Shown one piece after another: positions 51,900-64,000 of a stretch of 64,000 nt of DNA; positions within the stretch are counted from its first letter, which is position 1; every line of letters starts with the position of its first letter. Below the pieces are notes generated by a model, which saw only the letters and a list, made by a program, of their open reading frames with translations, searched no databases and had not been told where the DNA came from. Source of the DNA: Ophiocordyceps camponoti-saundersi (nom. inval.) (taxonomy: Eukaryota; Ascomycota; Sordariomycetes; Hypocreales; Ophiocordycipitaceae); contig PDHQ01000185.1 of the NCBI GenBank assembly GCA_003339415.1, positions 1 through 64,000 on the forward strand, given 5' to 3'. The translations under genes and the position numbers were made by a program.

Positions 51900-54800
51900 A
51901 ACGAAGATAATAATAATAACTAGAAAAATCTTTAATAAAAATTAATAAGTTATACGATATATTTAAGTTATTTTTATTAATAGTTATTAGTTATATAATA
52001 TACCTCCTTATTCCGATAATATTATAGCTTATTAACTTAAGTTTTACTAAGTTTATATATTTTATAATAAGGAGGATAATTAGCACTTTATATAATAGAT
52101 ATCTTTAAATATAAGAAAGAAAAGTTTAGCTATTATATAATAGTAATACTAATAGAAAAGTAATAAGCGGAGATCCGATTACTAGCTATACTATTATCTA
52201 ATATTTTTATTCGCCTTAATAATATTTAAAATCTTAAGCGTATTAAAGCTATTATTATCTAATACTTAAGTTATTTTCTAATAATTTTACTTATAAATTA
52301 TAATAAGGTAATAGTAAAATTATACTATATTTACGCTAGAAATCCTTACCTATTTAATATATATTAGATAAATAGTAATAAGGCTTATATTACTTATATA
52401 TAGCGGTCTTATATAATAAAATATTTTTTTATATAATAGGGCTAAGCGTTATAGACTCCTAAGCTAGTGCTTTATACCTTAATAACTACTCTTATTAAAT
52501 TACCTAATAGCCGGCGGCGGGGATAAGTAATAATAATACTAAGCGGAGCGCCTTTTAACGCGGAGGAGTATATTATTATCTTAGATAATAAGTAATAAGG
52601 AGCGGGGGTAGAAAAGAAATAATAGTAAGGTTAGATAATAAGGAAAAAGGAAAAGAAAAAAATTAAAGGAAAAGAAAAAAAATTAGGCGTTTAAAACTTA
52701 TAGCTTTACTTTTTTTTAAATTAAGCGTAAAGGTTAGATAATACTTAGAAAGAATTAATAGTAATTTTTATATAAAAATAATAGAAAAAAACGTAAAAAT
52801 ATAAAAAAAATAAAAAAGTAAGGATAAAGAGTTAGATAAAGTAAAGATATAAGAAAGAAAAGAGTATAAGTTTTATATAACTTAGGTAAATTATTAAATA
52901 GTAGCTTTAATTCGTAACTTATAGGAATTTATAGAAATAAGGGTTAATAAGGCTAAGTTAGGGCTATTTTTAGTATAGATATTAGCTAAGTTATTTTTAC
53001 TATTAATTTATAATATTTCTAAAATTTCCTTACGCTTATATAACTTATAAATAGCTATAATATTAATTATTAGCTATTTTTCTATTATTAAGCTAAGCTT
53101 TACTAAATAGTTATATAATAAATATAAGTTTATATAAAGAATAAAAGGGATTAAAAGTATACTTAAAAATTATACGATAGCTTAAATAGTTAAGTAAAAG
53201 GCTAGGCTAATATTAACGCTATTTACTATATCGTAAAGTTCGCTTACTAAGATATTTTAAGTAACCTTTTTATATTTTGTAAAAGTTTAGTAAAAGATAT
53301 TACCTTATATAATAAATAAGTTAAAGGACTAATTTTCCTTATTAAGGATAATTAAAATACTAAGCTATAAAGTAAGGTCCCTATTATTCGTAAATAACTT
53401 ATCTATAAAAATAAATAGTTTTATATAAGATAGGGTAAGCGGAATAAACCGTAGACTACGGGCAGTATTATTAATTTACTACTAAATATATTTATTAAAA
53501 GCTAAAATATCTTATAAGGAAGGATCGGTTACTTAAGTAGCTATTATAAGGTTATATAACGCCTCTAGTTAATAGGTAAAAGTAATATATACTCCTTAAG
53601 CTTACTAGCTAATAAAATCTTATAAGGTAATATTAGTAATTAAGTTAATAATATAGAGGCCCTTTACTTATCTTTTCTATATAAGAATAATATTATATAA
53701 TTTACGTATAATATAATTACTATTAAAGTTAATAGATAAGCTATTAGTAAGGAATATTTTAAGCTTTGTATAAAGCTTTGCTTATTTTAACTTATTTTCC
53801 TTAAGTTTAGAGAATATATTAAACGTAAAAAAAAATATATCGTTTATCTATAAGCTTATTATTCCGAATAAGTCGGGGCTAGCTATTATAAATAAAAGAT
53901 ATAGATTATACGATAAGGGCGTTATATAAAAGTTTATACGATAATAATTATAATATATCTTAAACTAATATAATCCTAATTCTACTAGCTTATATAGCGG
54001 CTTCTTAATATATAAAAAAGTATAGGGTAAATATTAATCTTATAGTTTTTTAGGAAAGTACGCGTATATTATATAACTTAAAAAATTAGCAGACTATATA
54101 TACGCTTATATAATATCTTATAGTTCGCCTTAGTAATTATATAACTTTATAAAAGTAAGTTTAAGGGTAAGAAGAAAGCGCTATAATATACGTAGAATTA
54201 TAAGTAATTATATAAGAATTTCCTTTTTACTATTATCTTTATAGCCTTAAATAACTAAGCGGGATTTTTCGTAAAAGCTATTATTTAAGTTCTTTATTTC
54301 TTATATAAGACGCGTCTTAAAAATACGTTTTATAAGGTTTAAGGAAAAATTATATCGGATAAAGGTAAAGACTTCCTATATAAAGAGGGTATTAATTTCC
54401 TTACGATTAGAGGCCTTAAATAATTATCTTAAAATAGTAATAATACCTTATTACTATAATTATATAGTAAGTATATAGTTATCTTTCTCCTTTATAATAA
54501 TAAATATAAAGGGAAAAGCTTTATATAAGTCTTTATTATATAAGGGTATAATTAGGATTTCGAACTATACTTTTTTCTTTATAAGTATAATAAGGAGGGA
54601 GCGGAGATAGGGTTTAACCTATATCGTATAAAATCTAGTTAATCTTATAGGAAGTTTAAAGATAATATCCTAGCTATCGAAACTAGAAATATAGAAAAGA
54701 CCTTACTATTTATTCTTTTTACGCTAAATAAAAACTTCGCTTTAAAAAGGAAGCGATAAGACGTTATATAAGTTAGGTTTATTTTAAGTATAGAGAGCGC

Positions 54801-57800
54801 GTAAAATATCCGCTTAAGCTTTAATTTATTATACTTATTTTATAGCGCGCTAAATTATTTAGGCTCTTATAATAATATTAAGGGCTAGGGGCGAGTTATA
54901 TAAAATATAAAGGTAAGCGCTAAAAATAAGAAATATTAAAATAAAGCTATCTAATTTAGCTATATCGTTAATAGCTTTAATAGCTATCTAAAAAATAATT
55001 ATATTATCGGTCTTAATATTAATTTCCTATTATAAGATATTATACGCTTGCCTAAAAAGGGCGTATATATATTCAACCTTACTAATCGCCTAATACGCTT
55101 TAATAAGTACTTTTTTATATATAGTGCTAAGTAGTCTCGCGTTTATATAAAACTCTAAAGAGGAAAAGTTAATCTTAGCGTTATAAGAGATAATATTTAG
55201 TAGGCCTTAATATATATAAATCTAGTATTTATATAAGGTATTTTAAGCGTTTACCGCTAATATATTTTATATAAAGGTAGCGGCTTAGAAAGATATAGCT
55301 TCGTTAATAGCGTATAAGACCGGCTTACCGTTAAGGTAAGAAATATCGATAATTAGCGAGTAATTAAAATTATAATTATTTTTAAGGGAGAATTTAAATT
55401 ACTAAGGTTTTAAGTTATATAATTAATTTTAATAATAAAAATATTAAATTAACTTAAGGGCTACGGGGGTAATATTCGAAAAACTAGCCTTTTTTAGTAA
55501 GTTATAAAGCTATTATATATAAGGGTAGCTAAAATATTAGTAAAGCTATTATAACTTTTATTTTATATAATATAATATAAATTCTTATTTCGAGATATTA
55601 AAAAATAAATATCTCTATTTCCTAATAATAGGAACTATTATATTATTATATTATATATTATATAATAATATCCCTTATATTATCGTAAAAAGTATAAAAG
55701 TAGTTAGTATCTTTAAGATAGAAAAAGAATAAAGTAAAAATATTAAGAATATAATAAAGGACTTTACTAAGAGGGTTTTATACGATAATAATTCCGATTA
55801 GCTTAATAAGTTCTAAGAAGCTAAAATAAATTATATTCTTAGTTAGGGTTTAGTTAATAATTATATAAGGGTATTCCTAAATATAAGCTTCTACTTATAG
55901 TTTACTTACAGTTAAGATTTACGTAGCTTTTATATTTTAAAGCTCGCTTTAGTATATTATATAATATATATTAGAAAAGAGGAATTATTCCGCGGGAACC
56001 GCTAGGGCCTTTAGTTAGTAAATATTATTACCGGTAAGGCGGTATATATAGGCTGCTATAGTAAAAAATAAAACCGCGTTTTCGCCGCTAATAATTTCTT
56101 TTTTAATATCGGAGTTTTCGTTATATAATTATAAAAACTAAGAATCTTATTTATTAAAACCTTTATATAATAGGAGGAATACGCTAAATTCTTCCTTTAT
56201 AAGGGGGTCCTAGCTAATTTTTTTATAACTAGTAAGGTATTACTTACGTGCGTATTAGATATTATCTAATTTATAATTTATAAACTAATATCTTTCCTTT
56301 TTATATATAAAATACCTTTATATTATATAAGGTTAAAACTAGCGTTACTATAAGGAAAAACGTTATATAAAGGGCGATCGTTATTAGTAGGGAGTAAAAG
56401 AAAATTATTTAAGGTTTATATAATATTTATTATAATTAAAGTAGCGTTATTCGATAAAAAACTAATTAGTAGTTTTATCTATAGCGATAATAAGGGAGGA
56501 ATAGAGGCGATTAATAAATATTTCGTACGATATATCTTAGAATATTATAGCTAATTCGAATTCTAAAACGCCGCGATAAGCTTATACGATAATAATAAGA
56601 AGTTACTTTTCTCCTTAATAATTAAGTTTAAAAGCTTATTAAATAAGTCGAAGTTTATTAAGAAAGGTATTAAGTAAATCTATTATAGTTTTATTAAGGT
56701 TTTCTTATCGTACGATATTAAAAAAAAGAGTAATCTAATTTATTTAATATAACGAATAGTTCGTATAAGTATTAAAATATATATTTAAAAAAGTATAAAT
56801 TTTATCTTATTATTTATCTAATCTAATAAAATATAAATAATAATCCTAAGCTTTATCTAAAAAGATATTTAGAAAAATAATATAAAATTAATTTTCCGTT
56901 ATATTAATATAAGAGTAATAGCTAATAAAAATCCTAGCCTTATTAATTAGTATATTATACGGCCGCCTTATATAGTTCTAATCTTTTCGCTAACTTTTAA
57001 GGAAAGCGGTAACCTTATTTAAGGAGATTAGTCTATTTACTACTTTTCGTATTAGTAGTAATATATAAACTTATATAATACCTATTAAGGCTTAATTTAT
57101 TAGTTCTAAGAGGGTTTAAGTCGGGGTTACTAAGGGTAGCTATATATTTAAGTTATATAAAATAATTAACTTCTATATATAAGTTATATAAAGTAGGGGT
57201 TTAGCTAAAATATTTCGTAATAGCTATATTAAGATATATCTTAACTTAGGGGGCTATACTAAATATAAAGCTTATATTATACGATTTAGAAAAGTTAGTT
57301 CGGAAAAGGAGGGGTAATCTAACTATATAGAAGAGGCTTTTTATAGGTTAGGGGGTAAAACGTCTTCTAATTTAGCCTTAAGGAGTCGTATAAAGTATTT
57401 AATTAATATACCGTTTCTAATAAGCGGGATATATTATATAACTATAATTTAAGTTAGTTTTTTTAAGAATATACGGTAGATATATTTTAGCTAGTAATAA
57501 GTCTATCTTTAAAGTTTTAATTAGATCGTATAAAGAAGGTTATCCTTATAAAAGTTAAAGTAAATAATATTATATATTTATTAAATAATAAATATTATTA
57601 ATTCGACCTTATTAGGAGGTTATATAAGGTTAGGTTATATATCTTAATAAACTAAGTTTATATTTTAAGTTTAAATATAAAGGTTAACTTCGCTTCCTTT
57701 TATTATTTCGTTATATAAAGCTAAAGTCTTATTTATTACCGTTATTATAGTTAATATATTTACTACTTCCTATTTAATTTCTAAGGTTATAGAAGCTATA

Positions 57801-58000
57801 TTATCGTTATTACGTTTCTAGAACGCTATTAAAAGTAATATTATATAACTAGTAAAAAGTACTAGGCTAAATATAGCTTTTCGGTAAGGACTTTATTATT
57901 ATTAGGTATTATATATTACCTTAATCTTTTAGTCTTAATAATAGCACTAGGTAAAAATAGCTTTTTAGTAAAAACTAGTATTAAAAAGTAAGGTAAAAAT
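51900..58000 (+). pseudogene. Element C degenerate coding region
   Basis: Several + strand stretches read with few non-Gln/Trp stops: about 54330-55450 and, in another frame, about 56340-57130, separated by frameshifts. A segment near 56450-56600 includes I-Y-S-D-N-K-G-G and Y-D-N-N-K-K-L. The C-terminal part, about 57300-58080, is also readable. Position between LTRs suggests gag-pol, but I could not match protease, integrase or RT blocks reliably, so the identity stays open. Confidence 0.45.
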
Positions 58001-58113
58001 ATAAGTATTAGTTAATAGCAGGCATAGGGGCTTTTTAATATTATATAATACCCGTCTCGTTATTTTAGCTAATCTATAGTTAACTAATAATAATTAGTAT
58101 AATTACTAATTAG

Positions 58114-58414
58114 TATTAAGTAATCTTTATATATATATATAAGTAAGAGAAAGTAAAGGTAACCTAAATTAAGTATAATTAAAGATAGATATTTTTCCTT
58201 TATCGTATAAGGAAGAGTAGCTATATAGCTAGATAATACTCTACTTCTATACCCTCTTTCTTCTTATCTAAGCTACCCCCTACCTCCTAAGTTATATAAG
58301 GTATAACTTAGGTAATAATATATATTTTATTAGAGGCTTCCCTATATCCGTGCTATTCTTTATATATATATTATATAGTAAATATAAAGGGGTATAGAGA
58401 GATAATATTTAATA
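58114..58414 (+). repeat. Element C 3' LTR
   Basis: 301 bp matching 51111-51411, starting TATTAAGTAATC and ending AATATTTAATA, followed by the duplicated target GTTTC. Confidence 0.92.
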
Positions 58415-59650
58415 GTTTCTTATCTATCTAAATTACTAAGAGCAGTTTACGATTATTTCTTACTATAGATTAAAGAGGGCTATAGTCGCTCTTATAAAAT
58501 ATAAAAATTCTCCTACTTATATATAAGAATTTATTAATTATATTCTTTAACTATATAAAATATACGTTATTAGATATATTAATAATATAGTAATCTTTTC
58601 TAATATCTTAGAAAATTATATTAAATATCTAACTATAATATTTAATCTTTTTATTAGTATAAATCTTTCCTTTTCTACTTCTAAATTATTTTTTTATTAC
58701 CTATTTATAAAAATATTAAGGTATTATATTAATAGATTTATATTAATAAATACTTAATCTTAAGTAAAAGCCTTATAAGATATTAATTTCCTTAATATCT
58801 TATAATATCTTAAATAATAAATTAAATTAGTTAGATAAATAAGATATCTTATTCCTTATTTTATATAATAAATTAACCCTTTTTAGAAACGTAAAATAGT
58901 AATATTCTAAGAAAGATAGGAAAATAAAGCACTTATTACTAAATTAAAAAAAATACCTTTACTTTCTAGTTTAAGATTATCCTAATAAAGGAAGAAACTA
59001 ATTATTTTAATAATATTACTAATATTTTTTATAATAATATTACTTTTAGTTAATTTTTTCCTAATTATTAACTTTTTTTATAAATTAATACTTTTTAGGA
59101 GAATAGTTTTATAGCTTATCTTTTCTATATCGATAATAAGGAATCTTAGAAATTATTTTTAGCTCCGCTTTAGTAATTTATTAAACTTATTTATTATTTT
59201 AGTTATATATTTAAACTAGCCGAAACTAAATATTAGCTAACTAAACTTAAGATTTTCTACTTAATTTAAGCTTATTATAAACTCCGAACTTATTTAATTA
59301 AAATCCGGAAACTAAAAATTATAGTTTTTATAAATTATATTATAATTTTAATAATTATAAAGTAAACCTCTTTTTTTACTATTAGTATAAGGAGTAATAA
59401 TTACCTTACTTTTATTTCTTAGTTTTTAAGTTAATATTTTTTTAAAGTTTAATATATTTTTAATATTTTTAATATTCTTATAAACTTTTTTTTATAACTC
59501 CTTTTAAAAGTAGCCTTAGAAAAGGGATAAGGAGAACTTAAAGATATCTAGGAAGATTATATTAATTATAAATATATACTTATTTCCTTAAACGCTATTC
59601 TTAATAACGCTTTCTAATATAAGATTTCCGAAAAATATCTTTTTAATATA
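58415..59650 (+). pseudogene. Chromovirus B RT C-terminal half and RNase H
   Basis: It resumes the RT frame after element C. Around 58510-58640 it reads the palm: N-S-P-T-Y-I-x-E-F-I, then Y-I-N-N-I-V-I-F-S, where Y-I-D-D became Y-I-N-N by two TG to TA changes, then L-E-x-x-I-K-x-L. This matches fungal Ty3/Gypsy RT closely. The thumb and RNase H follow to about 59600 but are less clear. Confidence 0.85.
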
Positions 59651-59699
59651 TAATAATTTAAAATCTTAGAATAACTTAGAGATAAAAACTCTTAGGAAA

Positions 59700-60560
59700 A
59701 ACTCGCTCTTATCTAAATAAATAGCTTATTATATTTTAAAGATATTAATAATTAATAATAACTTTATATTCTTAAAAATTACGCTAAAAAAATTATTTCT
59801 AAGTATTATTTTTATAAATTTTATATTAGCTAGAAATATATATAAGCTAAATTTTTTTTTAGTTTTATTATTTCCTAACTAAAAAAGAAGATTAACGATT
59901 TTATAAATTAATATAATATTTATTAATAAAATTAAACTAATAGATAAGCTTCTTTTAAAGAAATAGTTCTTATTTATTCCTTAGCAATTTCTTTTTATAT
60001 AATTATAATAGATTTTATTACTAAACTCCCTTTAATCTTTTTAGAAAACTTATTTTAATTTAAATTTAATAGAAAATTTTATAATACCCTCCTTATTATT
60101 ACTAATAAGTTCTTAAAAATATATATTTTAACCTCTAAATATAATTACTTTACTATTAAAAAATAAGCTTAGTAGCTATATAATAAGCTTACTTATTATA
60201 ATTAAGGACTTCTAAAATAAATTATCTCTAATTAGGATTTAAAGTTTATATTTAAGTTTTAAAAAACCTTATAGTCTGCTTTTAGTATTAAACTTTTAAT
60301 ATTTACTATATATTACTTATAAATTAATAATTTATCTAAAAGATAAAACTAAACTATCGAAATCGCTTTTAGATTTTTTATTACTAATTTCCTAATAAAA
60401 TAATAAATTAACGCCTTACTAGCTTTTTAGTTTTTACTTAATAACTCCTTTTTTTTAGTTATTAAAACTATGCTTAGTAAGTTATTTATTAGATTTTAAA
60501 TAAATAATAATCTCCGTTATTTAAATAATTAAGCTTCCCCTAAATCTAAGGAAATATTAA
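59700..60560 (+). pseudogene. Chromovirus B integrase
   Basis: Around 59905-59930 a Y-N-I-Y remnant fits the CxxC of the HHCC zinc domain. The catalytic core starts at about 60003 (I-D-F-I-T-K-L-P-L). The second catalytic motif near 60223-60240 reads S-N-x-D, the Asp turned to Asn. The third, near 60335-60350, reads L-S-K-R in place of L-S-E-R, the Glu turned to Lys. All three changes are the TG to TA type. Integrase would insert element cDNA; this copy is inactive. Confidence 0.85.
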
Positions 60561-60639
60561 AAAATAAGGTAATTATCTTAATTACTTATACTTAAGCTAC
60601 GATAAAAAGATAATATAATAAGAAATATTAGAAGCTTAA

Positions 60640-61020
60640 GTTTAAGCTTAGCGATTAGGTTTAGCTAAAACTTAGGAAAGGATATTCTATTCTTAATAAA
60701 TAAGTAGCGAAGCTTTTAGAATAGTAAATTAAGCCTTTCCGCGTAATCGAAAAAATTAGATATTTAGCTTACTAACTAAATCTCGATAACTTTATAAATA
60801 TCTATTTTATTATATTAATTATATAACTTTAATTAGCTAATATTTTAAGAGAATAACCTAGCCCTAAGCTTAATACCGATAACTATAAGATTAAATAAAT
60901 CCTTAATAGGAGAAAAGTTAAGAGAGGGCGAGGCGCTATTTAAATAAAGTACCTTATATATTAGAAAAGATACTTAAATAATAATAACTAATAGGTAGCT
61001 AAAAAGAACTTCTAATAAAA
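60640..61020 (+). pseudogene. Chromovirus B integrase C-terminus (GPY/F) and chromodomain
   Basis: A W-L-x-L-x-K-G-Y-S-like stretch and a P-F-R-V-I-E-K-I block (about 60655-60760) match the GPY/F module. Then Y-K-I-x-x-I-L-N-R-R and Y-L-I-Y-x-K-R-Y-L-N at about 60875-60985 match a chromodomain (Y-E-I-E-x-I-L ... W-K-G-Y-P). The chromodomain places the element in the chromovirus branch of Ty3/Gypsy and would bind heterochromatin marks. Confidence 0.8.
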
Positions 61021-61154
61021 GGAGATAATCGAAAAATTTAAGAAAAAAAATAAGTTAGAAGCTAGGCTAGAAATTACTAGGAAAAAATATATAAATATTT
61101 TTAAAAAGTACTAGCTATTAGAATAAGGTAAATAAGTTACCTAGTAATAAACGC

Positions 61155-61490
61155 GTGATATTTTTAGGAAATAATAAACTTAACGTATTACTATTTATAT
61201 TAAATTTCCTTTTATTTTCCTACCTTTCTTCTCTTATTTCCTCTCTCCTTTATTTATCCTCTCTTATTCCCTTTTATATTACTTATCTTTATTATATCTT
61301 CTTACGTATTAGTCTTTATTCCCCTTATAGTTATTTCTTTTTATCTTCTAATTCTTTTTATTATTCTTATATTATTTCCTTTCTTTTATACTTAAAATTA
61401 ATCCTCTTTATAATAATCCCTATTATTCTTATAATAATCCCTATTATTCTTATAATAAGATATATTATAAGTTATTTTACGAATAATTAA
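61155..61490 (+). other. Pyrimidine-rich tract carrying a chance 111-codon ORF
   Basis: This is the only ATG-initiated + strand reading frame of any length here. Its product would be almost only Leu, Ile, Ser, Tyr and Phe, as expected from translating a T/C-rich low-complexity strand. The homologous tract in copy A (25390-25615, opposite strand) is not an equivalent ORF. I regard it as the linker between pol and the third ORF, not a gene. Confidence 0.7.
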
Positions 61491-61499
61491 TTTATACTC

Positions 61500-63150
61500 C
61501 CCTTATACTTATATTTAAAAGCTTTAAAAAAGCTATTTAGCTATTTAGAAATTTTACGGAACTTTAGTATTTATTTAAATCGCTTACTTATAAATTTAAT
61601 AATTAGAAATTAAATAACTATATAACTTTTATCGCTTAAAAATAAGTATTATAAAAAAAAGGATATAATCTATTATTTAGTAAATTAGATAATTATATTT
61701 ATTATATTAATAAGAAAATAAAAAGATAAGCTAATAGAGAATAACTCTTTAATAATAAAGATTATAATTTTAAATATTTACTTTTAAATAATAAATATTT
61801 TAGCTTTAACTACTCCTTACTTAAAATTTCTAAAGTTATAGCGCTTAGATATTTTACTTAATAAATTATTATAGTATTTTCTTTTACCGCTAGCTTTACC
61901 TCTAAAATACCGGCTACCTTAATAAGAAACTATAGCCGCCCTTTACTATTATATTCCCTTACTAATATTAAAGGAAATATCTTTCTATAATCTAAATAAC
62001 TTAGAAAGAATTACTACGGCGTATACGCGCTATTAGAAATTATAAAAGATTATATTAAGGGCTTAGTTAGCGGGTAAATTTATTAGGAATTAGAAAAGTT
62101 AGAGGAGATTAAGAGAATCTTAGCTATTATCTCTTATATTAACTATTTTAAAAAAATAAAAAGAATAATATTAGTAGCTATAGAAAAAAAGACTAAAGTT
62201 AAGGGAGTAGCTCCTATCTTTAGTAAATCCTTAGTAAGGCATTCTATTATTTCTCTTATTTTAATTTAATAAAATACCCTTAAAACTTTTAATAAGTAAA
62301 CTTATTTTACTTTTTAATAACTTAAAACCCTTATAATAGTTTCTAAGACCGCGATTTAATTTTAAGAAATTCTAAAAGCTAAAAATATTAAAAAAGCTAA
62401 TAATAATTTTTTAGTAATTTTTTATAATAATTTAGTTTAAGTTATTAAATACTTTTTTACCTTTTTTATAATATATTATAATAAGTAAGCTTTAGTATTC
62501 TAAAATATAAATATCGCTTTAATTTAAGTAACTTATTTTAATAAATACTTTATTAAATATAATATTTCCCTTAGCCTAAGTTATATAGCGAAAATATTTA
62601 ATATTAGTAATAAATAAATTATTAATTTCCTTATTTTAATATTTATTTTACTTAATACCCCCGCTTTTAAGAATATATTGCTTAATATTAATAAAATAGC
62701 TATATTCGTTAATAAGAAATTAATATTAAATAATTCTAGCAAAATTCTAAAATTTTATAAAAAGAACTAATAAGACTTATATATTTATATAAAAGAATAG
62801 ATATATTTACCTAGTAAGGGTATCGTTATATTATTTCTAACTATTACTATTAATTATATATTCTTTTTAGCTTAGAGCGATATTATTAAAAATAAAATAA
62901 TTTTAAATTTTAATAATATACCTATTTTTAATATTTTAAATTTAGTAAAGATAGCTTCTAATAATATTACTAAAAAGCTATATAGTTAGAAAGGTAGCTT
63001 AGTTAAACTTATTAATAATACTAAGTATATAATAACTATTAAGCTTATTAACGCTAATTTATTTATTAATATAACGATAAATTAAGACTTTTCGTAGCTC
63101 TTTATATAGCGTTAGCATAAACTATAGCGGAGAAATATATTAATAACGCG
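61500..63150 (+). pseudogene. Chromovirus B third ORF downstream of pol, unknown
   Basis: Same position and frame as the third ORF in copy A (23690-25340, minus). A frame including L-E-E-I-K-R-I-L at about 62100-62130 continues for over 300 codons with stops only TAA/TAG. That both copies, mutated separately, keep the same open frame supports real coding origin. Product unknown; a late Gag-like or captured protein is possible. Confidence 0.55.
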
Positions 63151-64000
63151 CTTTATATAGAAAGCACGTATTATATTATTTAACTATTAATAAATAATAG
63201 CTATTATATCTATTTAACTATTATTATATAATAAATTTTAAAATTATTTAACTATTAATATATAACGATATTTATATATACTAAGCTTAGGTAAAAACCC
63301 CGTAAATTAGTATACTTTTAATATTATTTCCTAATATTTTTATAATATAATATTAGTTATATATTATTTATCCTTATACTCTATACGCTATAAATAAAGA
63401 AAGAATATTAGCTATAATAAGAAAGCTAGGGCCTATTTACTATAAACTGCTTATAATATATACTTAAAAATAAGCGTAAACTAGTTATAATATAGTTAAT
63501 TTTACTATTATTTCTAATATCTTAAACGCCTTTATTTTTATAAATATACTATACTTAAAGCTATAAACTATATCTCTTACGCTATTTATAGTAAGATTAT
63601 CTATATTCGCTTTTATATTATCGCTATAACTTATATATCTAAATAATAAAAATAGTAAAATTTCCTTTATTTTATTCTTTTAGTCCGCGTATTATATTAT
63701 ATCTTTCTTATTCCTATTTTCCTTTCTTAATATTATAATATCTTTTACCGTAATATATATTCTTTTATATATATTTAATATATACTATAATTCTCCTTTA
63801 TTATTTTTATATTATTTTTTTATTTTTTTCTTACCTTATATAAATTAATTTAATTCTTTATATATAAATCCCTAATAATATTTCTTAATCTATAATTAAA
63901 TATAATTATTAAAATTAATATAAAAAAGCTTTTAAATATAATAATAATTTCTAAAATAATATAAGAAATTAATAAAGCTATTAGAATTTTTTTCTAGCTT
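63151..64000 (+). other. Chromovirus B 3' untranslated region up to the window edge
   Basis: It aligns in reverse with copy A from about 23690 down to 22817, including short repeats of TATTAACTATT-like and ATTTAACTATTAATA words (63175-63260). No coding frame is evident. The 3' LTR is expected immediately beyond 64000. Confidence 0.75.

Larger units (their letters stand above)
51111..58414 (+). mobile_element. 7.3-kb LTR element C inserted in the chromovirus B RT
   Basis: 301-bp LTRs (51111-51411, 58114-58414) with ends TATTAA...TTAATA, RIP forms of TGTTAA...TTAACA, and perfect GTTTC duplications (51106-51110, 58415-58419). The interior is 6.7 kb with mostly + strand coding character. The termini and 5-bp duplication show LTR-retrotransposon integration, but I could not find a convincing Y-x-D-D box, so the superfamily is not assigned. 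Confidence 0.88.
47070..64000 (+). mobile_element. Ty3/Gypsy chromovirus B, interrupted by element C; 3' end outside window
   Basis: It is the reverse-orientation counterpart of chromovirus A, starting with TAATATAGGACGTG. Sequence at the window end (AGAATTTTTTTCTAGCTT) is the reverse complement of the bases just inside the 3' LTR of copy A (22820-22840), so only the 3' LTR is missing. After removing the 7,304-bp insertion at 51111-58414 the length agrees with copy A. The left flank TTTAA (47065-47069) should be duplicated beyond the window. Confidence 0.9.

Noticed and set aside
51900..58000. Assignment of element C to Ty1/Copia
   Set aside because: I could not find the Copia integrase, R-Q-S-P-R-A-W or Y-V-D-D blocks in a consistent frame; left unclassified.
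61155..61490. 111-codon + strand ORF as a membrane protein gene
   Set aside because: The hydrophobic residues follow from a T/C-rich tract; the homologous region in chromovirus A has no matching ORF.

Overview
This window is a gene-free, extremely AT-rich block built almost entirely from degenerate transposable elements nested inside one another. The dinucleotides CpA and TpG are nearly absent on both strands, while TpA is abundant and CpG-containing words such as gcg and cgc survive. That is the signature of repeat-induced point mutation (RIP), so the source is most likely a filamentous ascomycete (Pezizomycotina) and the locus an AT-rich isochore, pericentromere or subtelomere. Because ATG becomes ATA, and CAA, CAG and TGG become stops, conventional ORFs are destroyed. 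I read the elements by treating TAA/TAG as former Gln/Trp, Tyr codons as possible former Cys/His, and Lys/Asn as possible former Glu/Asp.

Layout. 1-139 is an (AAAT)n tract. 1294-5540 is an element bounded by ~710-bp direct repeats, with an extra partial repeat copy at 925-1296, coding for an unrecognised acidic protein. 5700-12307 is a Tad-like LINE on the + strand with a zinc-knuckle ORF1, an endonuclease/RT/RNase H ORF2, an extra downstream frame and a (TAA)n tail. 13004-18080 is a large inverted repeat made of two opposite copies of a ~1.85-kb family (called P here). One arm carries a 321-bp, GC-richer insertion with a 14-bp target duplication.

19373-33192 is a third P copy split by two insertions. 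The first is a compact 1,776-bp LTR element (20221-21996, 210-bp LTRs, TSD TAATT). The second is a 10,193-bp Ty3/Gypsy chromovirus on the - strand (22213-32405, 604-bp LTRs, TSD GTATT). 35463-42348 is a ~6.9-kb element bounded by ~240-bp direct repeats with very GC-rich palindromes; it encodes a large unrecognised protein and shows no reverse transcriptase that I can see.

43987-47069 is a reverse-strand copy of the compact LTR element, interrupted by a fourth P copy (45119-46978, 15-bp target duplication). From 47070 to beyond the window end lies a second chromovirus, now on the + strand. Its RT gene is broken at motif A by a 7,304-bp LTR element (51111-58414, 301-bp LTRs, TSD GTTTC).

The pieces left between these elements (12308-13003, 15192-16234, 18081-19372, 33206-35462, 42349-43986) may be fragments of one older host element. 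The target duplication of the third P copy shows directly that 18081-19372 and 33206-35462 were once joined. No functional gene, tRNA, rRNA or CRISPR was found. The two longest ATG-initiated reading frames (8083-8271 and 61155-61490) look like chance products of base composition.
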